Notes: generated by a model from the sequence alone, not told the origin. 64,000 nt of DNA from Selaginella moellendorffii (GCF_000143415.4 NW_003314306.1:714897-778896); one strand, 5' to 3'; shown: positions 21,375 to 33,492, counted from the stretch's first letter. A program made the numbers and translations.

Positions 21375-23780
21375 ATTGAACTTTGCATAAGTATATAGAG
21401 TTCTGCCTTGCAGAAATTCCTCCATTAGATCTCGCGCATTCGCTAGATTCTCCTCTGGTTCCTATGTTGCTTTGCAGTGTGGAAATCCTTTCCACTTCAT
21501 ATGGAACTCTCTCACCTCGCGTCCTAGATGGTTGTCTTGCTTCAAAACTGCGCCCAACGCAAAGTCTGAAACATCCGTTTCTACATCAAAGTCCTTACCA
21601 AAGTCTGGTAACGCCAATAAAGGAGACTTCCTCAACTTCCTTTTGAGGTGGACAAATGCCACTTCGCATTCCACTGTCCATACCATCTTCCCTTTTCCTG
21701 TTTGGTCCGTTAAGGGTAGAGCTACTCTCAAATAATGTTTGATAAACTTTCGGTAGTAGTTGCATCTCCCCAAGAATGCCCTTAACTTGTGTACATCGAT
21801 GGTCGCTCCCAATCCTGGATTTCTTGGACCTTCTCAGGGTCCACCTTGAGCCCGTCCTTGCCCACCACATGCCCGAGAAACTTTACCTCTTGTTGAGCAA
21901 AGTCACATTTGCTCTCTTTAGCATACAGCTGGTGTTCCCTTAGTTTCTCAAACACTTTCGTCAAGTGTTTGGCATGCTCCTCTAGCGTTTTGCTATAGAT
22001 CAGGATGTTGTCAATATAAATGAGTAGAAAGTGATCCAAATAGGGTACAAAGATGTGGTTCATTAACACTAAAAACATTGCCGACGCATTGCATAGCCCA
22101 AAGGGCATCACCAGAAACTCAAATCTCCCATACTTTGTTTGACAGGTTATCTTCTTGACATCTTCTTCTGCTACCCTGATCTGGTAGTATCCTGACCTTA
22201 GGTCAATCCTCGAGAAGTATTTTTCCTTCCCCAACCTATCGAATAGGTCCTCAATCCTTGGCAAAGGGTACTTATTTTTCTTTGTATACTTGTTGAGCAA
22301 CCGATAGTATATGCATATGTGTATAGATCCATCTTTCTTCTTCACAAATAACACTAGTGCCCCATACGGCGACTTGCTCAACCTAACATACCCTTTGTCC
22401 ACCAACTCCTCTAATTGGCACTTGAGCTCCTTGAGTTCTTTTTCATTCAAACGATAGGGGGGACGAACCACCGCCTCAACACCCTCGACCAGCTCAATCT
22501 TATGTTCTATTGGTCGTGTGGGGGGCAACCCCATCGGTAGTTGTCCTCTCGTGGACACCAGGTTTAGGCATGAATCTTTAGCCTTGCATTGCCCTACCTT
22601 TAGATCCTGGGCCTCCACTCTGGATCTTTTTCCTTGGGCATTCGCAAGTACCACAAGGTTCCTATCTTGTCCATGCAGGGCTACCACAAGCCGATTGAAC
22701 CAGTCCATCCCGAATATCACGTTAAATCCCACCATGTCCAACACGGTGAAATCCATGTCTACTTTCCATGTCTTTACTTCGACTCTCGCTTGTCGAAGTA
22801 CCTCATCGGTGCTTTGGCTACCTTGAACAAACTCTATAGTCCTTGGTTCGCCCAGCCGCTGCACCATTAGTCCAGCTTGCCGGACTGAGTTTGTAGCTAT
22901 AAAATTATCCGAAACACCCGTGTCAATAAGGATCTTAATAAAGCTACCTCTGAGCTTCCTTTGGAGGGCTAATAGATATCGCGAATGACTCTCTACCAAA
23001 GTTGCTCGTGTAATGAGTAACTTTGAGCTAGGGACTAGATCACATACCTTAGTTTGGATTTCACCCGACTTAATGGCCATATTGGCTTTGGCCTTCTTCG
23101 GGTAGGGACATTCCCTTGAAAAGTGTTCCGCTTCACTGCAGTTGTAGCATATGTTGTTTCCCACGCTACTAACCGACTTGACCTTCTTATCCGTGGGTTT
23201 GTCTCTTTTTGCTTGACTCCCCCATGTACTTACTCGTTGGCTGCCAGATTTGCCTTTTCGGAACCCCAAGGACTCATTCTTAGAGAAACTCTTCTTGAAT
23301 TTCCATCTGCTATAGGTTCCCCTTGGTTTGGCCCCTTTGCTAAACGTGGACCCCGACCCCGTCGTGTTCCCCTTTTGCAGGTTATTGTTGAAATGCATCT
23401 TGATGGCCGCATCCAACGCTTCCTTGTAGTTGGTTGGGTTCCAATGCATCACCTCACCGGGAGCCCAGGTTTGCAAGCCTGATATGAAGGCATGGAACGC
23501 ATCCATATCCCCCATGTCCGTGACAAGTATCCTCTTTGCCATAAACCCATTCACATACTCCTGAATGGTTCCGGTTTACTTCAGCCTACTTAGCTTGTCT
23601 CTTAGATGCAGAGTAGCATTCGGAGGAACATAAGTCGCATAGATTCTTGCCTTCATCATTTCCCTAGTGGCCACCAGTCCTTCGTTGGCCTCTGTCGTTC
23701 TCCACCAAGACTTGGCATTATCTGCCAAGTATGGTTTTACACATGGGACCTTCTCCGAGCTTGGTAACTACACATATTTG
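21375..23780 (-). pseudogene. Gypsy gag-protease-RT-RNase H (copy B) fused to a chromodomain
   Basis: The minus strand reads late gag (GLQTWAPGEVMHWNPTNYKE), a CCHC knuckle (CYNCSEAEHFSREC), protease (ILIDTGVSDNF), reverse transcriptase (KDGSIHICIYYRLLN, RIDLRSGYYQIRV, MPFGLCNASAMF) and RNase H start (FVHLKRKLRKSPLLALPDFG). The RT active-site motif reads Y-I-D-N instead of Y-x-D-D, and the Asp of the C-I-D-Y motif is Tyr, so it cannot be active. At about 21550 the frame jumps to a chromodomain (REFHMKWKGFPHCKAT, stop, EPEENLANARDLMEEFLQGR) with a TGG-to-TAG change. The integrase that should lie between is missing here. Confidence 0.85.
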
Positions 23781-24710
23781 GTTCACGTATTTGGTTTGCC
23801 TTTGTTGAGCCCATTCCAAGGAATCCCTCACTAGATTCGAAATGTTGAGTCTTTCCGCCGTGAATGCCTCCACTACGGGTAACTTTCCATGGTACTCAGC
23901 CATGCCGAGCTCCACAAGACCTTCAATAGCTCGCCCATTGATGACTTCCCATAGACTCACCCTGATACTCGAATGTGGTGAGTTGTTATAACATATTTCC
24001 GCAAGTCCCAAATGACTTACCCAATCGGTCTGGTCTTCCGAAACATAGCATCGCAAATAATCCTCCAGCTGCCTATTCACCCTTTTCGTTTGTCCGTCTG
24101 TCAAAAAGTGTTAGTTCCATCAAACTTGACTTAATACCCCATACCTGTTTGTGGGTGATAGGCTATGTTGAATTTTAACTTGGTGCGATACTGTTCTAGG
24201 AGAGTTCTCTAGAACCTACTAGTGAAGATCTTATCTCGATCTGAGAGGATCTTTTCCGGCCTTCCCCGCACTCGAACCACTTGTTCAAAGAACAACTTCG
24301 CCACACCTTTCGCATCCACTTCCGTTGTGGTGGATATGAAATATGCCATTTTTGAAAATTGGTCCACCACCACAAATATCGTATCAAACCCCTCGCTTGG
24401 GGGGAGTCCCGTGATGAAGTCAATCGTAAGACATTTTTACGGACGATCTGGAATTGGGATGCTTTGTAACAAGCCCCCACTAACCTTAGTCACGGCTTTG
24501 ACCTACTGACATGTTGGACATGTCTTTATATAGTCTTGGACGTCCTTAGCCATATCTGGCCAGTGGTACTTCCTCTTGAGTAAGCCTAATGTCTTGGGCA
24601 CTCCACCGTGTCTCGCAAGAGGTCCGTTATGACACTCTTCTAAGGCTACCTTCCTTAATTCCCCTTTTGGAACATACACCCTCGTTTGTTTATTTTGCTA
24701 TTTCCCAACC
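23710..24710 (-). pseudogene. Gypsy integrase fragment
   Basis: The minus strand reads an HHCC zinc-binding module (ALEECHNGPLARHGG and YIKTCPTCQ), the integrase core (DTIFVVVDQFSKMAYFI and GRPEKILSDRDKIFTS) and its later part (MTDGQTKRVNRQLEDYLRCY, AEICYNNSPHSS). Stops occur between the parts. At 23720-23770 integrase sequence is joined directly to gag sequence that is duplicated at 26341-26406, marking a recombination junction. Confidence 0.8.
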
Positions 24711-24731
24711 TATTGAACAGTATTTTGTCTT

Positions 24732-26941
24732 TCACAACCTATTGAACAGGTCCTCAATCCTTGGCAAAGGGTACTTATTTTTCTTTGTATACTTGTTGAG
24801 CAACCAATAGTCTATGCACATGCGCATAAATCCATCTTTCTTCTTCACAAATAACACCGGCGCCCCATATGACAACTTGCTCAACCTAACATACCCTTTG
24901 TCCACCAACTCCTTTAGTTGGCACTTGAGCTCCTCGAGTTCCTTTTCATTCAAACAATAGGGGGGACGAACCACTGCCTCAGCACCCTCGACTAGCTCAA
25001 TTTTATGTTCTATCGGTCGTGCGGGGGGCAACCCCGCTGGTAGCTCCTCCGGCATGGTATCCTGGAATTGGTCTAACACCTGTTGGATCACTAAAGGTAC
25101 TTCTTCTGTTCCCGTCTTTTTGTCACTCTTCACCGAGAGTAAGCACCAAAATGCTGCCTTGGTTCCTTTAGTATGTTGTCCTCTCGTGAACACCAGGTTT
25201 AGGCATGAATCTTTGGCCTTGCATTGCCCTACCTTTAGATCCTGGGCCTCCACCCTGGATCTTCTTCCTTGGGCATTCGCTAGTACCATAAGGTTCCTAC
25301 CTTGTCCATGCAAGGCTACCACGAATCGATTGAACTAGTCCATCCCAAAGATCACGTGAAATCCTGCCATGTCTAACATGGTGAAATCTATGTCTACTTT
25401 CCATGTCCCTACTTTGACTCTCGCTTGTCAAAGTACCTCATCGGTGCTTTGGCTACCTTGAACAAACTCTATAGTCCTTAGTTCGCCTTGCCGCTGCACC
25501 GTTAGTCCGGCTTTTTGGACTATGTTTGCAGCTACAAAATTATCCGAAACACCTGTGTCAATAAGGATCTTAATAAAGCTACCTTTGAGCTTCCCTTGGA
25601 GGGTTAGTAGATGTCACGAACGACTCTCTACCAAAGTTGCTCGTGTAATGAGTAACTTTGAGCTAGGGACTAGATCATATACCTTAGTTTGGATTTCACC
25701 CGACTTAATGGCCATATTGGCTTTGGCCTTCTTCGGGTAGGGACATTCCCTTGAAAAGTGTTCCGCTTCACCACAGTTGTAGCATACGTTGTTTCCCACG
25801 CTGCTAACTGACTTGACCTTCTTATCTATGGGTTTGTCTCTTTTTGCTTAACTCCCCCACGTACTTGCTCGCTGGCCGCCGGATTTGCCTTTCCGGAACC
25901 CCGAGGACTCATTCTTAGAGAAACTCTTCTTGAATTTCCCTCTGCTATAGGTTCCCCTTAGTTTGGCCCCTTTGCTAAACTTGGACCCCGATCCCATTGT
26001 GTTCCCCTTTTGCAGGTTATCATTGAAATGCATCTTGATGGCCGCATCCAACGCTTCCTTGTAGTTGGTTGGGTTCCAATGCATCACCTCACCGGGAGCC
26101 CAAGTTTGCAAGCCTGATATGAAGGCATGGAACGCATCCATATCCCCCATGTCCGTGACAAGTATCCTCTTTGCCATAAACCCATTCACATACTCCTGAA
26201 TGGTTCCGGTCTACTTCAGCCTACTTAGCTTGTCTCTTAGATGCAAAGTAGCATTCGGAGGAATGTAAGTCGCGCAGATCCTCACCTTCATCATTTCCCT
26301 AGTGGCCACCAGTCCTTCGTTGGCCTCTGTCATTCTTCACCAAGACTTGGCATTATCTGCCAAGTATGGTTTTGCACATGGGACCTTCTCTGAGCTTGGT
26401 AACTACAATGCTCGGAAGTAGTCCTCCATATCGTAAAACCAATCCTTCACCACCTTATAGTCATTCACTCCCTTAAAGACCAGTGGAGGCTTTGGTTTGT
26501 AGTTGGGAACTGCTTGAGGGACTGATTCCACTTCAGTCTGTTCGACCTTGTTTGGTTTTGCCTCAGTCCCTGCCGAAGGGTCCGTACCTTCTGCACTGCT
26601 AGCATCCGCAGTTTTTTGCCTTTTCTTCTGCTTCTTGTCACGTTTTAGCTTGCATACGAGATTCTCCAGCAGGGCATTGGTCTGTGCCAATTATCTTTCT
26701 AGCACGTCCAATCGAGCTTTGGACAACAGAACCTCACCACCGGACTCCTGTTTGGAAGTTTCCTCACTGGAGTCCTCCTCATGCAAGGATTCCTCATCCA
26801 TAGCCTTTTGTTCGACCGGAGGCTCTAGCTCTGGTGGAGGTTCCGTCTCCGCCTTGGTTCGTTTCTGCCCTACCTTTGCCATCTCCCAGCAATTTGCCTC
26901 TATCCTTCGCTAGAACTGAGGAAAAGGCTCCGATACAAAAT
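24732..26941 (-). pseudogene. Gypsy gag-protease-RT start (copy A), truncated
   Basis: Starts just inside the 5' LTR with a Glu/Lys-rich gag N-terminus (AKVGQKRTKAETEPPPELEP), continues with KPPLVFKGVNDYKVVKDWFY, the gag core repeated in copy B, the CCHC knuckle (CYNCGEAEHFSREC) and the protease-RT linker, and stops in early RT at about 24732 ([13 protein letters not shown]). Here the RT motif keeps its Asp ([10 protein letters not shown]). Frames are broken several times (for example at 25322 and 25848). The rest of RT and RNase H is missing and the sequence passes into integrase. Confidence 0.8.
26925..26941 (-). other. Degenerate primer-binding site (tRNA-Met type)
   Basis: Directly inside the 5' LTR the minus strand reads TTTTGTATCGGAGCC, close to the plant initiator-Met primer site TGGTATCAGAGC found intact in the LARD elements of this window. 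It supports the LTR boundary at 26942. Confidence 0.55.
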
Positions 26942-27430
26942 TGTAAGCCACAAATTTTTCCTTTCCAATTTGCCAACTTACCTCGTCTATCCGACCAACA
27001 CTGCCTTGGCTTTTCCTAAGTTCCCTCGCCATGGTTCTTGCCTATTGTACTAGCTCCTACTTGGTCCTACTTAGTTTCAGCTACTCACTACATGAGCAAC
27101 AGAGCGTTACCCATCCATCCACGAATTCCCAAATCTCTCCTAATCTTCCTCCCCGGGTTAGATTGGATTTAAGGTTCGGCTACACTCCCCGCAGGCACAA
27201 GAAGCCAAACACACCAAGCCTCCAGGTTCCTAACATCCCTTGGTACAACAAAACTTGATTATGGGACTCTAAATCCCAAGCCTTGGGTGCAACACTTGCT
27301 TTGGGACATCGGGGCAAAACACCGTGGCTTAACGGCCCGATATGGGTACCTATAGCCCCCCACTTCCATCCCGAAGGGAAGGCCCAAGCCCCTAGGAAGG
27401 GTGAGGACCAATGAGCCATAAGGTACTCAA
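26942..27430 (-). repeat. 5' LTR of the gypsy element, inner part
   Basis: Matches 19881-20370 of the 3' LTR with scattered substitutions. It breaks off at GGTACTCAA (27430), where the DNA transposon begins; the LTR resumes at TCAAGTGGGACACC (40933). Confidence 0.85.
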
Positions 27431-27472
27431 AAGCTCTATTTCGTTAAAGTGGGAATTGTCATTATCCCACTT
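27431..27472 (+). repeat. Left terminal inverted repeat plus subterminal hairpin
   Basis: The first 24 bases are the exact reverse complement of 40909-40932. Immediately inside, AAGTGGGA and TCCCACTT (27447-27471) form an 8-bp stem around a 10-nt loop. Confidence 0.9.
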
Positions 27473-27872
27473 GTAAAATAAGGTTTCCAAACCTTTATAT
27501 AGTATATAAATATAACAAAATTCAACTGCATTGAGGCACATGCCATTTTATTTTAAACAAGGAAATGTCTACTCAATCACTTCTCCTCCCCCTGCCACTG
27601 CTTCACCTCTCTCTTCTCCTTGTCATCGTCATCCAATTTCTTTCCATCCTTTTAATATTGGCTCAGTTGCTCCGAGTCTAGGTGGAGCCCAAGTCCCCAT
27701 TCAATCTTTACTTTCCCCTTATTAATAAAACAACTTCGTAGACTTCCAATAACATGCTGTAACACTTCTAGTATAATGCAAATCCTCTCAAAGAATTGTC
27801 TTTTAATATTAATACAATTGCATGGAACCCCATGCCATAATAAGTTACATTTTTAAATAAATACATGCCATC

Positions 27873-30800
27873 TCAGACTATTATTTTTTGCCTCCAACAC
27901 CTATACAATAATCTTGGAATTTCATCACTCTCCACACTATCAGGATTTAAACCCAATAGTAATGCCATCTCTTCTCTAATACGTCCACGCTCATGTTCAG
28001 TGGTCGAAGAACCCATCCGGTTGAGCAGATTATGGAGATGCGGATAGTGCTTGGCTAGACAATATACATGCCATAAATGATGACTGGTGTCTGTCCGATT
28101 AAATGGCTTCTGATATACCGTTCCATCTGCCATTTGGTTGATTTCTGCAGCCACCTCCTGGACTGACCGGTTCTCTATCACCATCGCTCCAAGCCGTTTT
28201 GCAAGGTCCCCCAGAACATACGGTTTCTTCTCCCTAGTTTCCATACTGCAAGAGATGGGGTGCACTGCATATGTGTGCATGTTCGCTGCAGTTTTAATCG
28301 GCGAGTCATCGATGATGAGGATTTCACTTGACCTAGTAGTCCGGTTCATCACTACAGCCTCTGGCTTGACGAAGATGGGCTTGCTACCCCTCACATGGAC
28401 CATAGTTAAGCAATCCTCCTGCGTTAGGAGAAAGTCAAATGGTAATATTACTCGCGTTTGATTGTGCATCATCTGTAGCAACGTTAATGCATTGTGGTGC
28501 ATCATGGATGTCCAAACTCCCAATTGCAAATTGAACCTGGCCCTCTGTTTTAAGTGTCGCATGGTCATTATTAGATCCCGCAGTTTCTCCCGTGTGATTA
28601 ATGTGAATCTGTCTCTTTTGACCAACTTGCGACCGCAGGCTTTGGAGGGTGCAGTGACATTCGAGGACGAGCCACGCTCATGGGAGAAAAGGACACCGTT
28701 CAGATCAAAAACGATACAGTACCTTCGCCGTGACTCTGAAATGAAATGTGTCAGCATAAAAAATGGTACAAGTCAATTTTACCATCTACAATATTAGCGA
28801 ATGGTGCTCCCGATGGTTGTTGAGAGGGTTTTGGTCGAGGAAACGTGAAGGGCGGAAATACTCTCCTCTGCAATGTGGGGTCAATCGCATCCGATGGCGT
28901 GTGGGCACATGCCATTTCAGCTGTAGACTCTGGTACAACTGGCTCAATAGTGGCATGGGGTAGTTCCGATGGCGTGTGATCATACGCCATTTCAGCTGGT
29001 GCCTCCATTGGCAAAGTGGACATGATTGAACAGGCAGCAGGGGGCAGTGTAGGGAGGTTCCAACGGCGCGTAGTCAGACGATTGGGCACACGTTGAGTCC
29101 GTTGGAAATGAGGATACGACTGGCTCGGCGGCTGGGGCGGCCTCATGCGGGTCCAATGGCACCTGGTCACCGTCAGTTGGATACGTGGACAAGATTGACT
29201 CAGTGGTATGGGCAGTATCAAGTGGAGCGTGGTCAGCTTGCTTGGCGTTGATATGGATAGTAGCCTCCACCAGCTCTGATGACTCTTGCAGGCAAGTAGA
29301 GTCCACTAGCGGATCCATATGCATGTCCAAATATCTCCCTTCGATTGAGATGGTATCCTCCCGTGCTACTAAAAACAAACTCATTAGCACATTGAATCGA
29401 CTATATTGTATTTACCATCAACTGCTATTGAGGAACTAGGACCGATATCATTTGGGCGCACTGCTGATTCTGAAGGATTGGACATACGTTTCGACCCTTG
29501 CTTGGCACTATCCTTCCTCGACACTAAAGGCTAGAGTTTATAAATTCAACTGAATAATCTCTATTTACCATTTGCTCTGCGACCTACATGGACAATGTTA
29601 GAAATGGTAAAAGGTTAGGAATGGATGTACTATTATTTACCTGATGGTTTGTCTTGTATGACCTTCCTCCGCTGCTCTTTGGCCACCTCAGGCTGGCCAT
29701 CGTCGTCATCATCGTCGTCATCGTTATTGTGATCGTCACCATTGTGAGGACCATCCAAGTCCTCTTCGTCCTCCTCTTCTTCGTCCTCCTCTTCTTTGTC
29801 CTCCTCTTCGTCCTTCTGCTCTTCCTGCTCATTATCTTTCTCTGGCTCCTCATCCCCCTCCTGCATTTCTTCCATAGGCTGCTCAGGCTGGATGGCTTGT
29901 TCTTCCAGGACCATCTTGGGAAAATCATCTGGCCGAGTCTCCATCTCAAAATACAAGACATCCATAGCCTGTTTTAGTGTGTGACCTAGGACCGTATCCT
30001 CACTCGACTGTCTTAACATGGTTTCTGCACATTCTTGCACCCTTCGAAGACGACGAGATGAGAAAAACGTGGCCCTGACTTGAAAAGCATCCCTCATCCA
30101 TTGTACCTCTCCATTAAGATTGGGGAAGGGGAGTCCGCCATAGGAATCTAAGTCAGGAGGTGGTGACTGGCTGCTTTCACTCAGCCCTTGATCTGCAATG
30201 AATGGCATGAGCACACATGCCATAACCGCGAGGCATTACCTATCATTTTTTCGTTGCCCTTCTTCCTTTTCGAATCAAATGCCTCTGATCCCGACGACTG
30301 TCCAACGTGCTTTCGCTCTTTATGACCACTGTCAGTTTGAGCTTGGCTGGTGCTTGCCTGTTTTGCCTTTGAAGAAGTGTCTCCTGCAAGGAATGGCATG
30401 AGACCACACGCCATTGCAAATATAATTTGTACCTCCTTTTTTCCTATTGCTTGTCTGTTTGTCCTTCTTCGACGCGCCACTAGTGCGCTTTTCAGTCCTC
30501 GTGTCTGAATATTCACAACGATCTATAATCAAAATGGCGTGAGGCCTCACGTGACCTTACCTTGTGCAGGTTGTGAGCTTGGCCCAACATGGGTATCTTC
30601 AACAGTAGCTGTTAACGCCGTTTCAGCATTTGGGGGTGGCCACGCTCCTGCATACAGAGCTTGTGAGATAACATTTAAACTTAAAGTGCGTACTCACCAA
30701 GTTCGCAGAGAAGATACTATTTTTCTTTGGCAACTGTAATTATATGCTCCATTGAAGTCACCTCTTCAATGGAGTTTGTCACCACAACACACGGGACACC

Positions 30801-33218
30801 CTTGAGTAGTGCGGCTCGAAAGAATTGTCCGCCACAGTTGTACTCGACAATGCATTTGCCCTTGGAGTCGGAAGCAGGTGACCCACCCGCTATTGCGTTG
30901 AAGACCCAGCTGAGCATTTCCCATGCTGCACCTGGAGCTTTCTTTGGATTCGAAAGCTCCATAGCCGTCTTCAGTTCCTCAGGCACGGGTAAATTGACCT
31001 CCCTCAGATCAATTCGATCGGCCTTGTCGAACGAAGCTGGGAAGTCACTCCAGTCCCACTCTGCTGCAGGACCAATAACAAGGGCGAGTGTGAAGATGCA
31101 GACATTCGTCGGTATCTTCTTCTTAGCCATTATCCCATGGATCTCCCGCATCTCCTTGCCTTTCAACCGAGCCTTCACCTCGTTCAAGGCCTTCCAAAAC
31201 TTGTGATAGGATTCGGAGTCATAGATCATATAGTGGACTGAAGATTCCACCTCCGCAAGTCCCACCATTAAGTCAATGATGGAGCTGACTTTGTCTGCAT
31301 GAGTGATCTCCTTGTTTGTGAAGTCCATCACACAAAAGATGTTCTTGACCTGCTCATCTCCGCGGGAAACGATGCTCCTCCACCTTTGATCCTCATCCGA
31401 ATTCACGTATACCCGGTAAGGTTCTCGATAGGCCTCTGCTACGGGGTTGAGCTGTTTCTGAAGCCGGCGGTCGACATCCCTCTTAATGAAATTTGGATAC
31501 TGATCCAACTTCTCAGCTTTACTTTTCATGGCATCCCACAGCAGATCAATGAACTTGGGGGCCCCCTTCACGTACTCGTCGATGTCTTCATTTGACAACT
31601 CCAGCGCTTCCATCATCTCTTGCGTGGTGTCGATGCTCACCCTCTCCATGGCCACTTGCTCGAAGATCCAATCCTTCAATAGTGCACAAGCTCTCAGAGT
31701 CGTGCACAAGTCCTCGTATGTCACAATATGGCCGGGAGTCATTTTGGTCTTGTTGAAGACTACCTCACCACATAGAAGAGCATTAGCCACTGTCAGAAGG
31801 TCGTCGTCGTCTAGAGACCGCGAGAAATGCAAGGCGTTGAGCTTCAAATCATTGGGCTTCCGGCCGTCCTCCATACCCATTGAGTTTAGTAACTCCCCGT
31901 CATGGTACCTCCTCAGCACATCTACCCATTTGTCAAAAACAACTTTTGTCGCGAGTAGAATGTTATGGATGCTGAGTGTGTCATTGACCCCCAGTGTTTT
32001 CGAGAGAAGACTCGAGAATTCCTGCAATGGAAATGGCGTGAGGCCACATGCTATGCCACATGCAACGAGGCTTACCTGCCAGGCGCTAGTTGCTAGTGCA
32101 CGTCCTTGTCCTGGTTTTTGTGGCTTCTTTAGTTGAACCCAGAGCTTCCGTGTTCGTGCCAATGTCTCGTGCAGACCTGATTTGTAGCACGTTTCTTGCT
32201 TGACATTCTGCGCGTGGGAGATGTATATGATAGATCGGAGGGGCGAGTTGCCTTTTATTAGGCGGACAACTCTTGTCTTGAAGACTTTCTTCACCTCCTC
32301 GCCCACCATAATATCCACAACTATCTCTTGCATCGCCAAGCTAGAATCCTGCCCGGATACGGCATAGAACCGGATGTTCTGATCGTCCAACACCTTCCTA
32401 TTGATCAAGTTTGGAAACCTCGTCTCGCCCTTCATTGTTCGGTAGTAGGGGATCACGTCTGCGATGTCGGGTGTTACTGGACTTGCCAGCATCTTCAGTT
32501 TCAGTTTCTCCACCCACTCATCAGATACTAGCTTGTGGTTGTATTTGCTTTGGATGTCGATACGGCTCATGTCGATTGTATATACTTTGTTGGAATAGTA
32601 ACAAATACTATTATCTGCAACGATTTTTGCTGCCTCTTCTTGCTCTTTCTGCTCTTTGTGGCTCTTCTTTTTGGTGGGTGTAGTGTTCGAACCTGAGGCA
32701 ATGGCATCACCGAGTAGCTTCTTTTTTGGAGCAGGAGAGTCGGACGTCGACTTGAGCTTGACCACCCTTTTCTGCTTCGGGGTAGTTTCCAGATCGACCC
32801 CCTTCCCCTTCGCTTTGCGAACTGGAGGCACTCTCAACAGCTCAATGTTGGAATATAGTTTTTGAACATTGCCGTAGGTGAGGTCCGTGGATTTCATGTG
32901 ATCTTTATAGACCCGCAGCGTCTTTGAAATTGTGGGCCTCCTGGACAACCGCTCCCTAGCTCCCTCTAGGAATTCCTCATAGCCGCTGCCCCCCTCCGGG
33001 AAGCCACTAGGATGTGCAAGGTGGACATTGAAGGTGGACGCTGTCTCTACCACAAGTGCCAGTCCATATTCTTGCATGGAACTGCATGGAGTGTCTCTCA
33101 CTTGGATGAGGATCCCCATGCATTCTTTTCTCCCACCATCTGTGTTGTACAGCCTTAGATCCTCACCTTCCATCCCAAAAGTCCAACTGGTGAGCTCCTC
33201 CCCCTTCTCTGCATCCAC
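27873..33218 (-). CDS. Transposon-borne ParB-like / acidic linker / HAD (FCP1-NIF-like) fusion protein, two breaks
   Basis: Ten exons with consistent phases: 33218-32076, 32021-30698, 30647-30561, 30522-30433, 30383-30240, 30192-29641, 29583-29569 (15 nt), 29523-29416, 29368-28783, 28735-27873; about 1,636 codons. Around residues 215-300 a ParB-like module is suspected (SKYNHKLVSDEWVEKLKLKM then FYAVSGQDSSLAMQEIV, where the family has G-Q-H). The end of exon 2 has a G-G-x-F-x-x-A-A-L-x-x-G stretch like a Rossmann nucleotide or SAM site (low confidence). Exon 6 is a highly acidic run of Glu and Asp. Exon 10 is HAD-like: FDLNGVLFSHE, LGVWTSM and IIDDSPIKTAANM, with Asn where FCP1-type enzymes have the second Asp. 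This copy has a TAG at 30719-30717 and a +1 shift in a G-run at 29040-29044. The upstream exon (33256) could extend the N-terminus. Confidence 0.7.
30193..30239 (-). other. 47-nt intron built around the palindrome
   Basis: GT-AG intron between exons 5 and 6 of the accessory gene (GATAG|GTAATGCC ... CATTGCAG|ATCAAGG). Nearly half its length is one palindrome copy (30202-30224). Removing it restores the frame (phase 1). Confidence 0.75.
30384..30432 (-). other. 49-nt intron built around the palindrome
   Basis: GT-AG intron between exons 4 and 5 (GGAG|GTACAAAT ... CTTGCAG|GAGACAC), containing a palindrome copy at 30393-30415 directly before the acceptor. Confidence 0.75.
30523..30560 (-). other. 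38-nt intron built around the palindrome
   Basis: GT-AG intron between exons 3 and 4 (CACAAG|GTAAGGTC ... GATTATAG|ATCGTTG). The palindrome (30534-30555) takes up most of it. Without splicing the frame meets a stop; with splicing it joins in phase. At 38 nt it is unusually short for a plant intron. Confidence 0.7.
32022..32075 (-). other. 54-nt palindrome-containing intron, also readable in frame
   Basis: GT-AG signals (GGCAG|GTAAGCC ... CATTGCAG|GAATTC) enclose a palindrome at 32033-32054. Its length is a multiple of three and it has no stop, so retention would simply add 18 residues. Splicing is inferred from strong sites and from the other palindrome introns. Confidence 0.65.
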
Positions 33219-33256
33219 ATTGACAGTGGCTGGAAGAAGAACGCAATTCCTCGCCT

Positions 33257-33492
33257 ATTCAGAAATGCACAACAATTAGAGCTGACAAATGAAAAGCTTG
33301 CAGCTGGAAATAACGTGAGGCCACACGCCATTCACCACTGCATCAGATGTCTTGAGGCTGCATCCTAAGATGGCGTGAGGCTACACGCCATCTGTAACCG
33401 GACTGCACTCGAGAGCCCAATCGGTGCATGCCAATGTTGCTACTGAATGGCATGTGGCCTCATGCCATTTTCTATTTGGCCTAAAAGACTTA
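33257..33492 (-). other. Leader intron with three palindromes
   Basis: A probable 5' leader intron of the accessory gene: donor CAAATG|GTAAGTC at 33492 and acceptor GAATAG|GCGAGG at 33257. Palindrome copies lie at 33310, 33370 and 33447. Confidence 0.5.

Noticed and set aside
29654-29977. Hydrophobic Leu/Phe/Val-rich frame opposite the acidic exon
   Set aside because: It is the antisense shadow of the Glu/Asp-rich exon 6; the same shadow occurs in the second copy.
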